NCBI GenBank assembly: GCA_041639705.1
Contig: JBEQBT010000023.1
Location: 1-21,428 of the forward strand
Reading direction: 5' to 3'
From: JARDZI01 sp041639705
GTDB taxonomy: Bacteria; Bacillota; Clostridia; Clostridiales; Caloramatoraceae
DNA length: 21,428 nt
Part shown: positions 1 through 7,442 of the stretch, piece by piece
How the letters are laid out: the number at the start of each line of letters is the position of its first letter
How positions within the stretch are numbered: the stretch's first letter is position 1
Made by a program: the position numbers and the translations under genes
Notes under the pieces: model-generated
What the model saw: only the letters and a program-made list of their open reading frames with translations
Database searches by the model: none
Told to the model about the DNA's origin: nothing

Positions 1-89
1 CTTAAATGCAAAGGAGGCAGTCCTACTTTTACTATGCTATTAAATTAGTCTATAAATTCTATTACTAAAAAATACTATAGTATAAATAT

Positions 90-115
90 GACCATTTGCA
101 AATATGCAAATGGTC
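90..115 (-). terminator. Hairpin just after the amidohydrolase gene
   Basis: A perfect 11-bp inverted repeat (90-100 with 105-115, loop AATA) begins 11 bases beyond the stop codon of the leftward amidohydrolase gene. The following bases in the leftward transcript are T-rich but interrupted (ATATTTATA), so termination may be weak. Bases 1-89 hold nothing else I can identify. Confidence 0.5.
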
Positions 116-125
116 CTAAAAAAGG

Positions 126-1484
126 TTAAATATTATTCATAAGTTTTTCAACCAGACTATTTGCCTTTGATGCTGTCTTCTCTTCATCTATACAGCATAA
201 CACCCCATGTTTAACAACAATTCTTCCATTTACTATTGTATAATCCACAGGTCTATTATATCCAACTGTTGCCAACATACATTTTGGGTCAAGAAGGGCA
301 CCAGCCAGTTCAAGTCTATTCGTGTTAATCATGAATAAATCAGCTGCCTTACCTTCTTCTATAGAGCCTATATCATCTCTACCAAGTATATTAGCTCCTC
401 CCTGTACTGCAAGCTTCAATATTTCATATCCATCTGGAGCATTTGAACTATACATAAGCCTATGCATCAGATAAGCAGCCCTAATTTCTGCTAGCATGTT
501 TGAACAATCATTACTTGCACTACCATCAACACCAAGTCCAACTTTTACCCCCTCTTTTATCATTAACGGGATTTTTGCAACTCCTGAAGAGAGCTTCATA
601 TTTGATACAGGACAATGTGCAACTCCAGTACCAGTATATGCAAGTTTTTTTACCTCATCGTCTGTAAAATGTATACCATGGGCAAACCATACATCCTTGC
701 CTAACCAGCCTAAGCTCTCCATATATTCAAGGGGCCTCATCTTAAATTTGTCAAGACAAAAGTTCTCCTCATCCTTTGTTTCTGCCAGATGGGTATGAAG
801 TCTTACCCCAAGCCTTCTTGCAAGCTTAGCAGATTCCTCCATAAGCTCGGAAGTAACACTAAATGGTGAGCATGGTGCAAGTGCCACCTGTTTCATTGAA
901 AACCTTGAACTATCATGGTATTTATTTATCAATCTTTCACTATCATATAGTATCTCATCTACACTTTGTACCAATTCATCAGGTGGAAGTCCACCTTTGC
1001 TTTTCCCTCTGGACATACTTCCCCTGGAGGCATGGAATCTCATTCCAATAGTTTCTGCAGCCTCAAACTGAGTATCAATAAAATTCTCAGATGATGCTTT
1101 ATGAAATACATAATGATGATCAAAGCAGGTTGTACATCCATACTTTAAAAGCTCTCCCATGCCTGTTAGGGAGCTATAATATATTATTTCAGGATTAAGT
1201 CCCTTCCATATTTCATAAAGTGTTGTAAGCCAATCAAATAGCTCCATCCTCTGTACCTGTGGCAAATTTCTTGTGAAGGTCTGATATAAGTGATGATGGG
1301 TATTGATAAGTCCCGGGTATACAAACATTGAACTTCCGTCAATGACTTCATCCGCTTCAAAGATTTTTTCTCCAATATACTTTATTGCCCTATCCTGGAT
1401 AAATATATTTTTGCCTTTAAGCAAATTATCATGCTTATCCATTGTAATTATTGCCTTAGTATTTTTTATAAGAATGCTTCCCAA
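126..1484 (-). CDS. Amidohydrolase, 8-oxoguanine deaminase / chlorohydrolase-like
   Basis: A 452-residue metal-dependent hydrolase of the cytosolic amidohydrolase superfamily, predicted to deaminate a purine or related ring such as 8-oxoguanine. The TIM-barrel metal ligands are all visible: HxH at 63/65 in NTHHHLYQTF, H230 and H232 in LHTHLAET, H269 in FAHG, H290 in VAHCP, and D320 in GVDGSASNDCSNM. The last motif is typical of the 8-oxoguanine deaminase / hydroxyatrazine hydrolase group. The C-terminal beta-sandwich part (SIEEGKAADLF) is present and the length is normal. Translation starts at TTG: a TAA lies two codons upstream and a G-rich GGGGGGTG Shine-Dalgarno sits about 7 bases before it. 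It lies 152 bases downstream of the DUF362 gene in the same direction and may be co-transcribed with it. Substrate assignment within the family is inference. Confidence 0.85.
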   Translation of the reverse strand: MGSILIKNTKAIITMDKHDNLLKGKNIFIQDRAIKYIGEKIFEADEVIDGSSMFVYPGLINTHHHLYQTFTRNLPQVQRMELFDWLTTLYEIWKGLNPEIIYYSSLTGMGELLKYGCTTCFDHHYVFHKASSENFIDTQFEAAETIGMRFHASRGSMSRGKSKGGLPPDELVQSVDEILYDSERLINKYHDSSRFSMKQVALAPCSPFSVTSELMEESAKLARRLGVRLHTHLAETKDEENFCLDKFKMRPLEYMESLGWLGKDVWFAHGIHFTDDEVKKLAYTGTGVAHCPVSNMKLSSGVAKIPLMIKEGVKVGLGVDGSASNDCSNMLAEIRAAYLMHRLMYSSNAPDGYEILKLAVQGGANILGRDDIGSIEEGKAADLFMINTNRLELAGALLDPKCMLATVGYNRPVDYTIVNGRIVVKHGVLCCIDEEKTASKANSLVEKLMNNI

Positions 1485-1636
1485 ATATTACACCCCCCAA
1501 GTTTTAGTGAAAAAAATAAAATCTGTATGAAATGCCGAAGTTTCCATATAGTCGTTCATTTTTCTTACTAAACTAGAATTAAAATTTATGTGTATATTTT
1601 TACTCTTATATAATATGTAACGCTAAAAAATAATCT

Positions 1637-2794
1637 CTATTTCTTTTTATTATATAGTTTTGTTATAACACCTGCAATAAAATTATTACTCTTTAACTCA
1701 ACTGCCTTATACATGCATAGTTCGTGGCAGCACATGCATTCTATGCATAGCTCATAGTTTATCTTTTTCGTTTCTCTGTTAATAGCTTGTACAGGGCAGC
1801 TTTCAACACACATGTTACACTTTCTACAATTATTTATATTAACTGTGGGGCGGGCTTTAAAAAAGTCAATAACCTTTATAACTGGTTTATTATTTCTTGA
1901 TTTATTGCTTCTAAATCGTTTTGGAAGTTTGAAACCTTCAAGAGTTGGTATCGTTTTATAATCACCATCTAATGTTATCTTATCTAGATTGCCTTCCCCT
2001 ATACCCCTCTTTTTTGCAGTTGCTAGAATTGGCACACTATCTATATTTATTTTAATCATCTTAGCTCCAACTGTATCAAGAGCTAATGGATCTGTGCTTA
2101 TAAGTATTTTGTTGGCATTGTAGACTTCTCCTGCTGTTGGTCCTTCACCTTGCATTGCTGTAATGCCGTCCATAATGTGGAGATGAAATCTACCTGCTTT
2201 ATGGATATCACAAATAATTTCCCCAAAATCAACAGGTTCTGGAGCTGACTTATGATACCATGCCTTTCTAAGTCCAGGAATACAGCCAAATACATTTTTC
2301 ACTGCTCCAGTATAAATAGCAGCTGAGTGGGTTTTAAGCTTAGGAAGATTAATAACAAAATCTGCATCAAATATAGGCTTTGCTATAAACATTTTTTCCT
2401 CTGGTCTACTTTCAGAGATAACTTTAACAACTCCCTCACGGTCAAAATTCTTGATTTCCGCACCCTCTTCTTTAGCCATTTTTTCATATCCAGAAGCTTG
2501 AAAACTATGGGCTGTAGGAGCCATGCCTGCAATAGCTCCACCTGAACTATCACCTATCCATACTATGCATCCTTTGCCTTTTAAAATTCTAACCATTACT
2601 CTAGTAAATTCGCAGTGGGTAATTGAAGCTGAATCAGAGGATTTAGGTCCGATAAGGTTTATTTTTAATAATACCCTGTCACCAGTCTTTACAAATTTGT
2701 CCCATCCACCTAATTTTTCTATTCCATTATTTATTTTATTAGTTACTTCGTCTAAGTTATAGCTCTTGCACTCTTGGAGGATTACTATACTCAT
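1637..2794 (-). CDS. DUF362 protein with C-terminal 2x[4Fe-4S] ferredoxin domain
   Basis: A 385-residue protein with an N-terminal DUF362 domain (about 35-260, including the INLPKLKTHSAAIYTGAVKN block) and a bacterial-type ferredoxin domain near the C-terminus. Two cluster motifs are complete: C323, C326, C329, C333 and C350, C353, C356, C360, fitting two [4Fe-4S] clusters. There is no signal peptide or membrane segment, so it should be a cytosolic redox protein. The family is common in anaerobes and its partner or substrate is generally unknown. The ATG start follows an AGGAAG site 10 bases upstream. Next in the same direction is the amidohydrolase, so a shared transcript is possible, but no functional link can be read from the sequence. 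Confidence 0.88.
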   Translation of the reverse strand: MSIVILQECKSYNLDEVTNKINNGIEKLGGWDKFVKTGDRVLLKINLIGPKSSDSASITHCEFTRVMVRILKGKGCIVWIGDSSGGAIAGMAPTAHSFQASGYEKMAKEEGAEIKNFDREGVVKVISESRPEEKMFIAKPIFDADFVINLPKLKTHSAAIYTGAVKNVFGCIPGLRKAWYHKSAPEPVDFGEIICDIHKAGRFHLHIMDGITAMQGEGPTAGEVYNANKILISTDPLALDTVGAKMIKINIDSVPILATAKKRGIGEGNLDKITLDGDYKTIPTLEGFKLPKRFRSNKSRNNKPVIKVIDFFKARPTVNINNCRKCNMCVESCPVQAINRETKKINYELCIECMCCHELCMYKAVELKSNNFIAGVITKLYNKKK

Positions 2795-2881
2795 TTAGAC
2801 AACTTCCTTTCATAAAGCAAATTAAATATTTTTTATAATAAAACCCATCTCATACTATTTACATCCCAAAAACCTACTTAA

Positions 2882-3043
2882 TTAACATATACATATTAGA
2901 AGAGTGTAATAATTCTTAGGATCTCCAAAATACCATGCGAATTTATGAGGAGTGTGGCTAGCAACTACATTAATAATTTTCTTTCCAAGTATAGTATTAT
3001 TAATCTGATTCGCAATTGTTAATGCCTCAGGTATTTCAATCAT
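2882..3043 (-). pseudogene. 3'-truncated Fpg/Nei-like DNA glycosylase fragment
   Basis: A 53-codon reading frame begins MIEIPEALTIANQINNTILG and continues through SPHKF-like (SHTPHKFAWYFGDPKNYYTLL) sequence, which matches the N-terminal part of clostridial formamidopyrimidine-DNA glycosylase-like proteins. It stops at TAA after ICIC, where the family normally goes on for about 200 more residues, and the rest is not found downstream. It keeps a good GGAGG site (3051-3055) and a plausible promoter (TTCACA, 18 bp, TATAAT), so it may still be transcribed. The residue after Met is Ile, not the catalytic Pro of true Fpg/Nei enzymes, a feature I associate with a divergent clostridial branch. I read it as a relic of a deletion. 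Confidence 0.72.
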
Positions 3044-3180
3044 CTTTATACCTCCACTATATTATTAATACAATTATATACTATTTAACCTTTAAATGTG
3101 AATATCAGATGTCACATATGAGAGATAAAATTTTGATAATAAATATATTCATAAATAGCAATAATAATTATACATAAAAC

Positions 3181-3209
3181 TTGCATAATTATAAGTTATT
3201 ATGTATAAT
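3181..3209 (+). promoter_or_regulatory. Sigma-A promoter of the small Cys-rich protein
   Basis: TTGCAT (3181-3186) and a perfect TATAAT (3204-3209) are separated by 17 bp, 37 bases before the start codon of the small gene at 3247. Confidence 0.7.
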
Positions 3210-3246
3210 TAAATTATATTCATATAATTGTTTTGGAGGATGCGCC

Positions 3247-3426
3247 ATGAGAGGATTAGAATACGAAATAAATAATGATTTAAGAAGCATAGATAGAAGT
3301 CAAGATAGAAACATGCCAAATGATTGTGCATATTGTGGTTATAGAAATAGGGCAAGCTCTTCTGGAGATTCCTGCAGCGAATGTTGTCACATGAATTATA
3401 ATTCATCAAAGACAAGCAAAAGGTAA
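3247..3426 (+). CDS. Small Cys-rich (zinc-ribbon-like) protein, 59 aa
   Basis: A 59-residue hydrophilic protein with five cysteines arranged as CxxC (27, 30), a 12-residue gap, and CxxCC (43, 46, 47), an arrangement that could hold one zinc ion. I do not recognise the family. The start is the ATG at 3247 because a strong TTGGAGGA Shine-Dalgarno lies about 7 bases upstream. An upstream in-frame ATG at 3181 overlaps the promoter and is unlikely. It has its own promoter and a terminator at 3511-3547, so it forms a complete one-gene unit. That supports real expression of what would otherwise be an easily missed gene. The function is unknown; small zinc-ribbon proteins often act through nucleic-acid or protein contacts, but nothing here shows which. 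Confidence 0.7.
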   Translation: MRGLEYEINNDLRSIDRSQDRNMPNDCAYCGYRNRASSSGDSCSECCHMNYNSSKTSKR

Positions 3427-3510
3427 TATTACTCAGATAATTTAATAGTAATATACGAGAACATGTATATTTATACTATTTTTAGTTTCTCATTTTTCTT
3501 TTGATTAGTG

Positions 3511-3547
3511 GATTCCATATTTAAAATAATGTGGAGTCTTTCTTTTT
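3511..3547 (+). terminator. Terminator after the small Cys-rich gene
   Basis: GATTCCA (3511-3517) pairs with TGGAGTC (3532-3538, one G-U pair) and is followed by TTTCTTTTT. It lies 85 bases past the stop codon of the small gene. Confidence 0.6.
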
Positions 3548-3731
3548 GTTCAAATGATCCAGTGCTCATTAAGTCTAATTTTATGACTTAATACATATAA
3601 TTCATGTGGAGTTCCTAATTAACACATGTTAATGGCACTTTATATATTCAAATCAAATATCAAAAAAAATTATAGGTTAATATTTTAGTAATAATTTAAA
3701 ATTAAACATATATTTAGTAAGTATTGATTAT
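3548..3731. other. AT-rich spacer, no gene seen
   Basis: This very AT-rich stretch has no open frame with a ribosome binding site and no family I recognise on either strand. There is no T-box or other recognisable leader structure ahead of gatE. Confidence 0.5.
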
Positions 3732-3761
3732 TTGTGTTATTATATATTCAGATTGTATATT
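3732..3761 (+). promoter_or_regulatory. Probable promoter of gatED
   Basis: TTGTGT (3732-3737) and TATATT (3756-3761) are separated by 18 bp, 35 bases before the gatE start. The match is moderate, and overlapping AT-rich alternatives exist. Confidence 0.4.
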
Positions 3762-3796
3762 GAACTATTTAATTGATTATCTGGGGAGGGTTAAAA

Positions 3797-5764
3797 ATGG
3801 AATCTAACTTTAACGAAACCCAAATCCGTATTGGTTATACACCTCGCATAGAGACTTCACCGGAGACCTATCAGCAGCTCGGGTTTATGTGCGGACTTGA
3901 GGTTCATCAACAGCTTAAAACTGAAAAAAAACTTTTTTGTCATTGTCCTGCTGGTGTTTATCAGAAGGATGGCAGGTTTGATGCTGAGCTTATCCGTCAC
4001 ATGAGGCCAACACTGAGTGAAATGGGGGGATATGATGGAACAGCGCTAATGGAGTTTAAAACCAGAAAAAATATTATATATCGTATAGCAAACACAACTA
4101 CCTGCACCTATGACGTTGATGATACTCCTCCTTTTAAAGTTAATCGCCAAGCTCTTGAGATTGCCTTGGAAATAGCATTACTATTAAAAACAAATATTGT
4201 TGGAGAACTTCATATAACACGAAAGCAGTACCTGGATGGAAGCATTCCTACTGGTTTTCAACGCACAGGCATTATAAGTATCGAAGGTATGATTCCTTTA
4301 AAAAATAAAACAGTAAGAATCATTCAACTAAGCATGGAAGAGGATTCCTGTCGTGAAATTTCTGATATTGGACATACCCGTATTTATACTACTGATAGGC
4401 TTGGTATGCCTCTCATTGAGGTTGTTACTTATCCAGATATGAAAACTCCCAATGAAGCTGCAGAGGCAGCACAGTATATACGTTTCCTTAACCGCAGCAC
4501 AGGTAAGGTTAGGACAGGCATTGGGGCTGCAAGGGAGGATGTTAATGTCAGCATTACTGGGGGAACAAGAATAGAAATAAAGGGTGTATCCCTTATTAGC
4601 CTTATACCAGAATTAGTTCACATTGAAGCCTTTCGTCAGAAAAGCTTGCTGGAGATTCGTAAAGAACTTCTTAAACGTATACCAGATTATAAGAATTGGA
4701 AACCATGTCATATTATTATTGATGGAATAAGTCTAAAGCCCATTCCAAGCCAAGTTCAGGAAGCTCTAGATAAAAAATATCATTTCGTTGCAGTTAATTT
4801 ACCTGGTTTTAAAAATATGCTGTCCTTTTTCACACAACCTGGAAGGATGTTTTCAGATGAAATAAGTGATAGATTAAAGGTAATTGCTTGTATTGAAAAA
4901 CCGAACATGATGCATTCAGAGGACTTTAATTCCGAGGATCAAAGAGATGTTTGGCAATATATATGCAAGTTGGCTAACGCCAAAATGGATGATGCCCAAA
5001 TACTTTTCTGGGGACCTGAAGATGACATTAAAACAGCATTGGAAACAATTGAAGAACGCTGTAGGATGGCTTTTTTAGGCGTGCCAAATGAAACTCGTAA
5101 ATCCTTTTCTAATGGTACAACTATATTTGAGAGGGTACTTCCTGGGGCAGACCGAATGTATCCTGACACTGATTCTGCACCTATTTCAATAAACCAGGAT
5201 TTAATAGATAGCATAATGAGTAATCTACCTATTGACGTTAATAAGAGTATATTGCAGCTAAAACATTGGAATATTCCAGAGGATACCTTTTACTATTTAT
5301 TAAGGTACAATCTAGTTCCCCTATTAAAACGCATTGTAGGGGATTTTCAATCCGACCCTATATTTGTTGCTACTCTATTAGCCCACCGTCTAAAATATAT
5401 TCAGGGTCATATACAACCAGATTCCGACTTTAATTATGAAAGAATATATGGACTTTTTGAATTTACAAAAAAACATAGCTTACAGCTAGAGCTACTTTTT
5501 AAAATGCTTCCAATAATATATAAAAGCCCACAAATGGATTTTGAATCAGTATTGAAATGTATTGATTTTCATAAACAATCCCCAGATTATATTTACTCTC
5601 TTATTCCTTTATTCCATGAAAAATTCAAATTAATTAGAACTTCCAAGTATGACTTTGCAGAATTTAAATGGATTATGAAAGAACTTGGGAAAATCGCCAT
5701 TGGAAATATCCCATTATCTGAACTTAGTGATATGGTTCAAAGGACGGTGAACAATCTTGAGTGA
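3797..5764 (+). CDS. gatE: Glu-tRNA(Gln) amidotransferase subunit E (archaeal type)
   Basis: A 655-residue GatE, the kinase/transamidase subunit that activates Glu-tRNA(Gln) and, with ammonia from GatD, makes Gln-tRNA(Gln) in the cytoplasm. The GatB/GatE cradle opens with CGLEVHQQL (33-40; E35 and H37 are likely metal ligands), LFCHCP (C48, C50), TYDVDDTPP and SMEEDSCREISD. It differs from GatB in length (GatB is about 480) and in the AspRS-like insertion between about 265 and 400, followed by FWGPEDD and LPGADRMYPDTDSAPI (449-464), a GatE hallmark. The helical and YqeY-like tail runs to the end. The ATG at 3797 is chosen over an in-frame upstream start at 3773 because GGGGAGGG lies 7 bases before it. 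gatD overlaps the 3' end by 8 bases. Arginine is often CGT/CGC here. Presence in a bacterial context is unusual because most bacteria use GatCAB. Confidence 0.93.
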   Translation: MESNFNETQIRIGYTPRIETSPETYQQLGFMCGLEVHQQLKTEKKLFCHCPAGVYQKDGRFDAELIRHMRPTLSEMGGYDGTALMEFKTRKNIIYRIANTTTCTYDVDDTPPFKVNRQALEIALEIALLLKTNIVGELHITRKQYLDGSIPTGFQRTGIISIEGMIPLKNKTVRIIQLSMEEDSCREISDIGHTRIYTTDRLGMPLIEVVTYPDMKTPNEAAEAAQYIRFLNRSTGKVRTGIGAAREDVNVSITGGTRIEIKGVSLISLIPELVHIEAFRQKSLLEIRKELLKRIPDYKNWKPCHIIIDGISLKPIPSQVQEALDKKYHFVAVNLPGFKNMLSFFTQPGRMFSDEISDRLKVIACIEKPNMMHSEDFNSEDQRDVWQYICKLANAKMDDAQILFWGPEDDIKTALETIEERCRMAFLGVPNETRKSFSNGTTIFERVLPGADRMYPDTDSAPISINQDLIDSIMSNLPIDVNKSILQLKHWNIPEDTFYYLLRYNLVPLLKRIVGDFQSDPIFVATLLAHRLKYIQGHIQPDSDFNYERIYGLFEFTKKHSLQLELLFKMLPIIYKSPQMDFESVLKCIDFHKQSPDYIYSLIPLFHEKFKLIRTSKYDFAEFKWIMKELGKIAIGNIPLSELSDMVQRTVNNLE

Positions 5765-7139
5765 TATATTAAAGGGATACAAAGGAAAATCTTTTGATGT
5801 TTTAAAAAGCTACAACATGCGTGTTTGGGGTGAAGTTATAATAAAAACCACCAGAGGTGATTTTAAAGGTGTTATACTCCCACGTTCTGAAAATGATGAT
5901 GACACCCATATAGTATTAAAGCTAGCTACTGGGTATAATATTGGAATAGCAGTTGACACTGTTCAGAATATGATGGAATATAATTTTAAAGAAATTAATT
6001 ATAAAATTCCCGAAAAAGAGTTTCCAACCTCTATTGATAAGCATAATGTGAAACTCTTAGGCACTGGAGGTACAATAGCTTCAAGACTAGACTACAGAAC
6101 TGGTGCAGTAATTCCAGCATTTTCACCTGGAGAGTTATATGGTGCTGTTCCCGAATTGGCTGATATTTGTAACCTAAGCACTGAGAAACTTTTTGCAGTT
6201 TTTTCTGAAAACATGGGACCAGAGCAGTACAAAGCACTTGCCCAAGCTATTGGTAGAGAAATAGAGAATGGTATTCATGGAATTATAATAGGTCATGGCA
6301 CGGACACTATGGGCCATACTGCCGCTGCCTTATCCTTCATGGTGCAAAATTCTCCCATACCTATTGTTATGGTAGGCTCCCAGCGTTCCTCTGATAGGCC
6401 TTCTTCAGATGCTGCTCTTAACCTGATTCATGCTGCCAAGACTGCTTCTGATGGGGACATTGCTGAAGTAATGGTATGTATGTTTGGCCCAACTTCAGAT
6501 GAATATGGATTGTTGCATCGTGGAACAAGGGTCCGTAAAATGCATTCCTCCTACCGTTCTACATTTAGAACAGTTGGTGATATCCCTCTAGCAATGGTTG
6601 ATCGGGAAAAAATTACTCCTCTGGTACAGGACTATAATCACCGAAGGAATGACAGACATGTTACTATAACTCCTGTATTTGAAGAACGTGTAACATTACT
6701 TTATTATTATCCTAACATGAATCCAGATATAATTGATGCAATGGTTGACTTAGGCTATAAAGGGATCGTAATTGCAGGTACAGGTCTCGGACATGTTAAT
6801 AAGCTGGTATATCCAGCCATCAAACGTGCTGTTCAAAAAGGAGTTACCATATATATGACAGTCCAGACTATTTGGGGATATGTAAACATGTTTGTGTATG
6901 ATACAGGTCGAGACCTGATGACAATGGGCATTATTCCAACAGAGAATATGCTACCCGAAGTAGCATATATTAAGCTTGGCTGGGCACTAGGACAGTCTAG
7001 TGATATAGAAAAGGTCAAAGAAATAATGCTAACACCTATATGTGGTGAAATTACTGAGCGAGAGCCTTATAACGGCTATCTAATATTTCAAGGTGGCATA
7101 CCTGAAGTAGAGGAATTTATTAAAAAGTTTCATAAGTGA
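5757..7139 (+). CDS. gatD: Glu-tRNA(Gln) amidotransferase subunit D (archaeal type)
   Basis: A 460-residue GatD, the glutaminase subunit that releases ammonia for GatE. Residues 1-85 form the extra N-terminal beta-barrel domain that separates GatD from plain L-asparaginases; residues 96-460 are the asparaginase-type domain. The catalytic set is complete: T106 in GTGGTIAS, T182 and D183 in HGTDTM, and K261 in RVRKMHS. GSQRSSDRPSSDA (207-219) matches the family closely. Translation starts at TTG 5757, inside the end of gatE, with AAGGACGG about 9 bases upstream; the 8-base overlap suggests translational coupling and equal subunit supply. There is no signal peptide, so a secreted asparaginase role is unlikely. 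Identification as GatD rests on both the N-terminal domain and the gatE partner. Confidence 0.93.
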   Translation: MSDILKGYKGKSFDVLKSYNMRVWGEVIIKTTRGDFKGVILPRSENDDDTHIVLKLATGYNIGIAVDTVQNMMEYNFKEINYKIPEKEFPTSIDKHNVKLLGTGGTIASRLDYRTGAVIPAFSPGELYGAVPELADICNLSTEKLFAVFSENMGPEQYKALAQAIGREIENGIHGIIIGHGTDTMGHTAAALSFMVQNSPIPIVMVGSQRSSDRPSSDAALNLIHAAKTASDGDIAEVMVCMFGPTSDEYGLLHRGTRVRKMHSSYRSTFRTVGDIPLAMVDREKITPLVQDYNHRRNDRHVTITPVFEERVTLLYYYPNMNPDIIDAMVDLGYKGIVIAGTGLGHVNKLVYPAIKRAVQKGVTIYMTVQTIWGYVNMFVYDTGRDLMTMGIIPTENMLPEVAYIKLGWALGQSSDIEKVKEIMLTPICGEITEREPYNGYLIFQGGIPEVEEFIKKFHK

Positions 7140-7140
7140 A

Positions 7141-7234
7141 CTCGTTCAGCTAAAGCTGAACATCGAGACTTCAGGTGGGGACTCTACCCCACCTGAAGCA
7201 AAAAGTGGAAACTCCACCTTATAGAAGGTGGAGT
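7141..7234 (+). repeat. Three consecutive hairpins after gatD
   Basis: Directly after the gatD stop lie three hairpins: GTTCAGC/GCTGAAC (7144-7150 with 7155-7161, with an outer CTC/GAG), a perfect 12-bp stem (7169-7180 with 7187-7198, loop ACTCTA), and a perfect 10-bp stem (7211-7220 with 7225-7234, loop ATAG). The G+C content is far above that of the flanks and no T-run follows, so these are not simple terminators. The arrangement is reminiscent of the structured right end of IS200/IS605-type elements, but no tnpA or tnpB is present. The origin is inference. Confidence 0.55.
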
Positions 7235-7320
7235 CTTAGAAATTGATAAAGTTTACCAATGAACATAGGAACTTAATGCAGTAAATCCTTATCTTTTGGA
7301 TATTTATTTATATAATATTT
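7235..7320. other. AT-rich spacer, no gene seen
   Basis: I see no coding frame or structure between the hairpin cluster and the two-way terminator. Confidence 0.4.
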
Positions 7321-7359
7321 AAAAAAAGAATCACGTTTAGAAAGCGTGATTCTTTTTGC
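7321..7359. terminator. Two-way terminator between gatD and the polymerase gene
   Basis: A 13-bp stem (7323-7335 with 7345-7357) contains GAATCACG/CGTGATTC and carries an A-run on the left and a T-run on the right. It sits between the convergent gatD and polymerase genes and can end both transcripts. Confidence 0.8.
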
Positions 7360-7442
7360 ATAACTTAAAAATAAGCTCTGTTAATAAATAGTGTTAATAA
7401 TTATAAATATTTTAGTTTTATTCCTCCTCCACAATAGGGCAT

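Noticed and set aside
1..48. An open 15-codon + strand frame running in from the window edge, ending at TAG 46
   Set aside because: Too short to judge, no family recognised, and a competing frame (stop at 43) is equally open.
1485..1636. A purine riboswitch in the leader of the amidohydrolase gene
   Set aside because: I found no conserved guanine-aptamer core in this AT-rich spacer.
3548..3796. A T-box leader for gatED
   Set aside because: No specifier stem, T-box motif or antiterminator is visible in the short, AT-rich leader.
5757..7139. Plain L-asparaginase
   Set aside because: The extra N-terminal domain and the overlapping gatE show it is GatD.
7141..7234. CRISPR-like repeats
   Set aside because: The three stems have different sequences and no spaced identical repeats.
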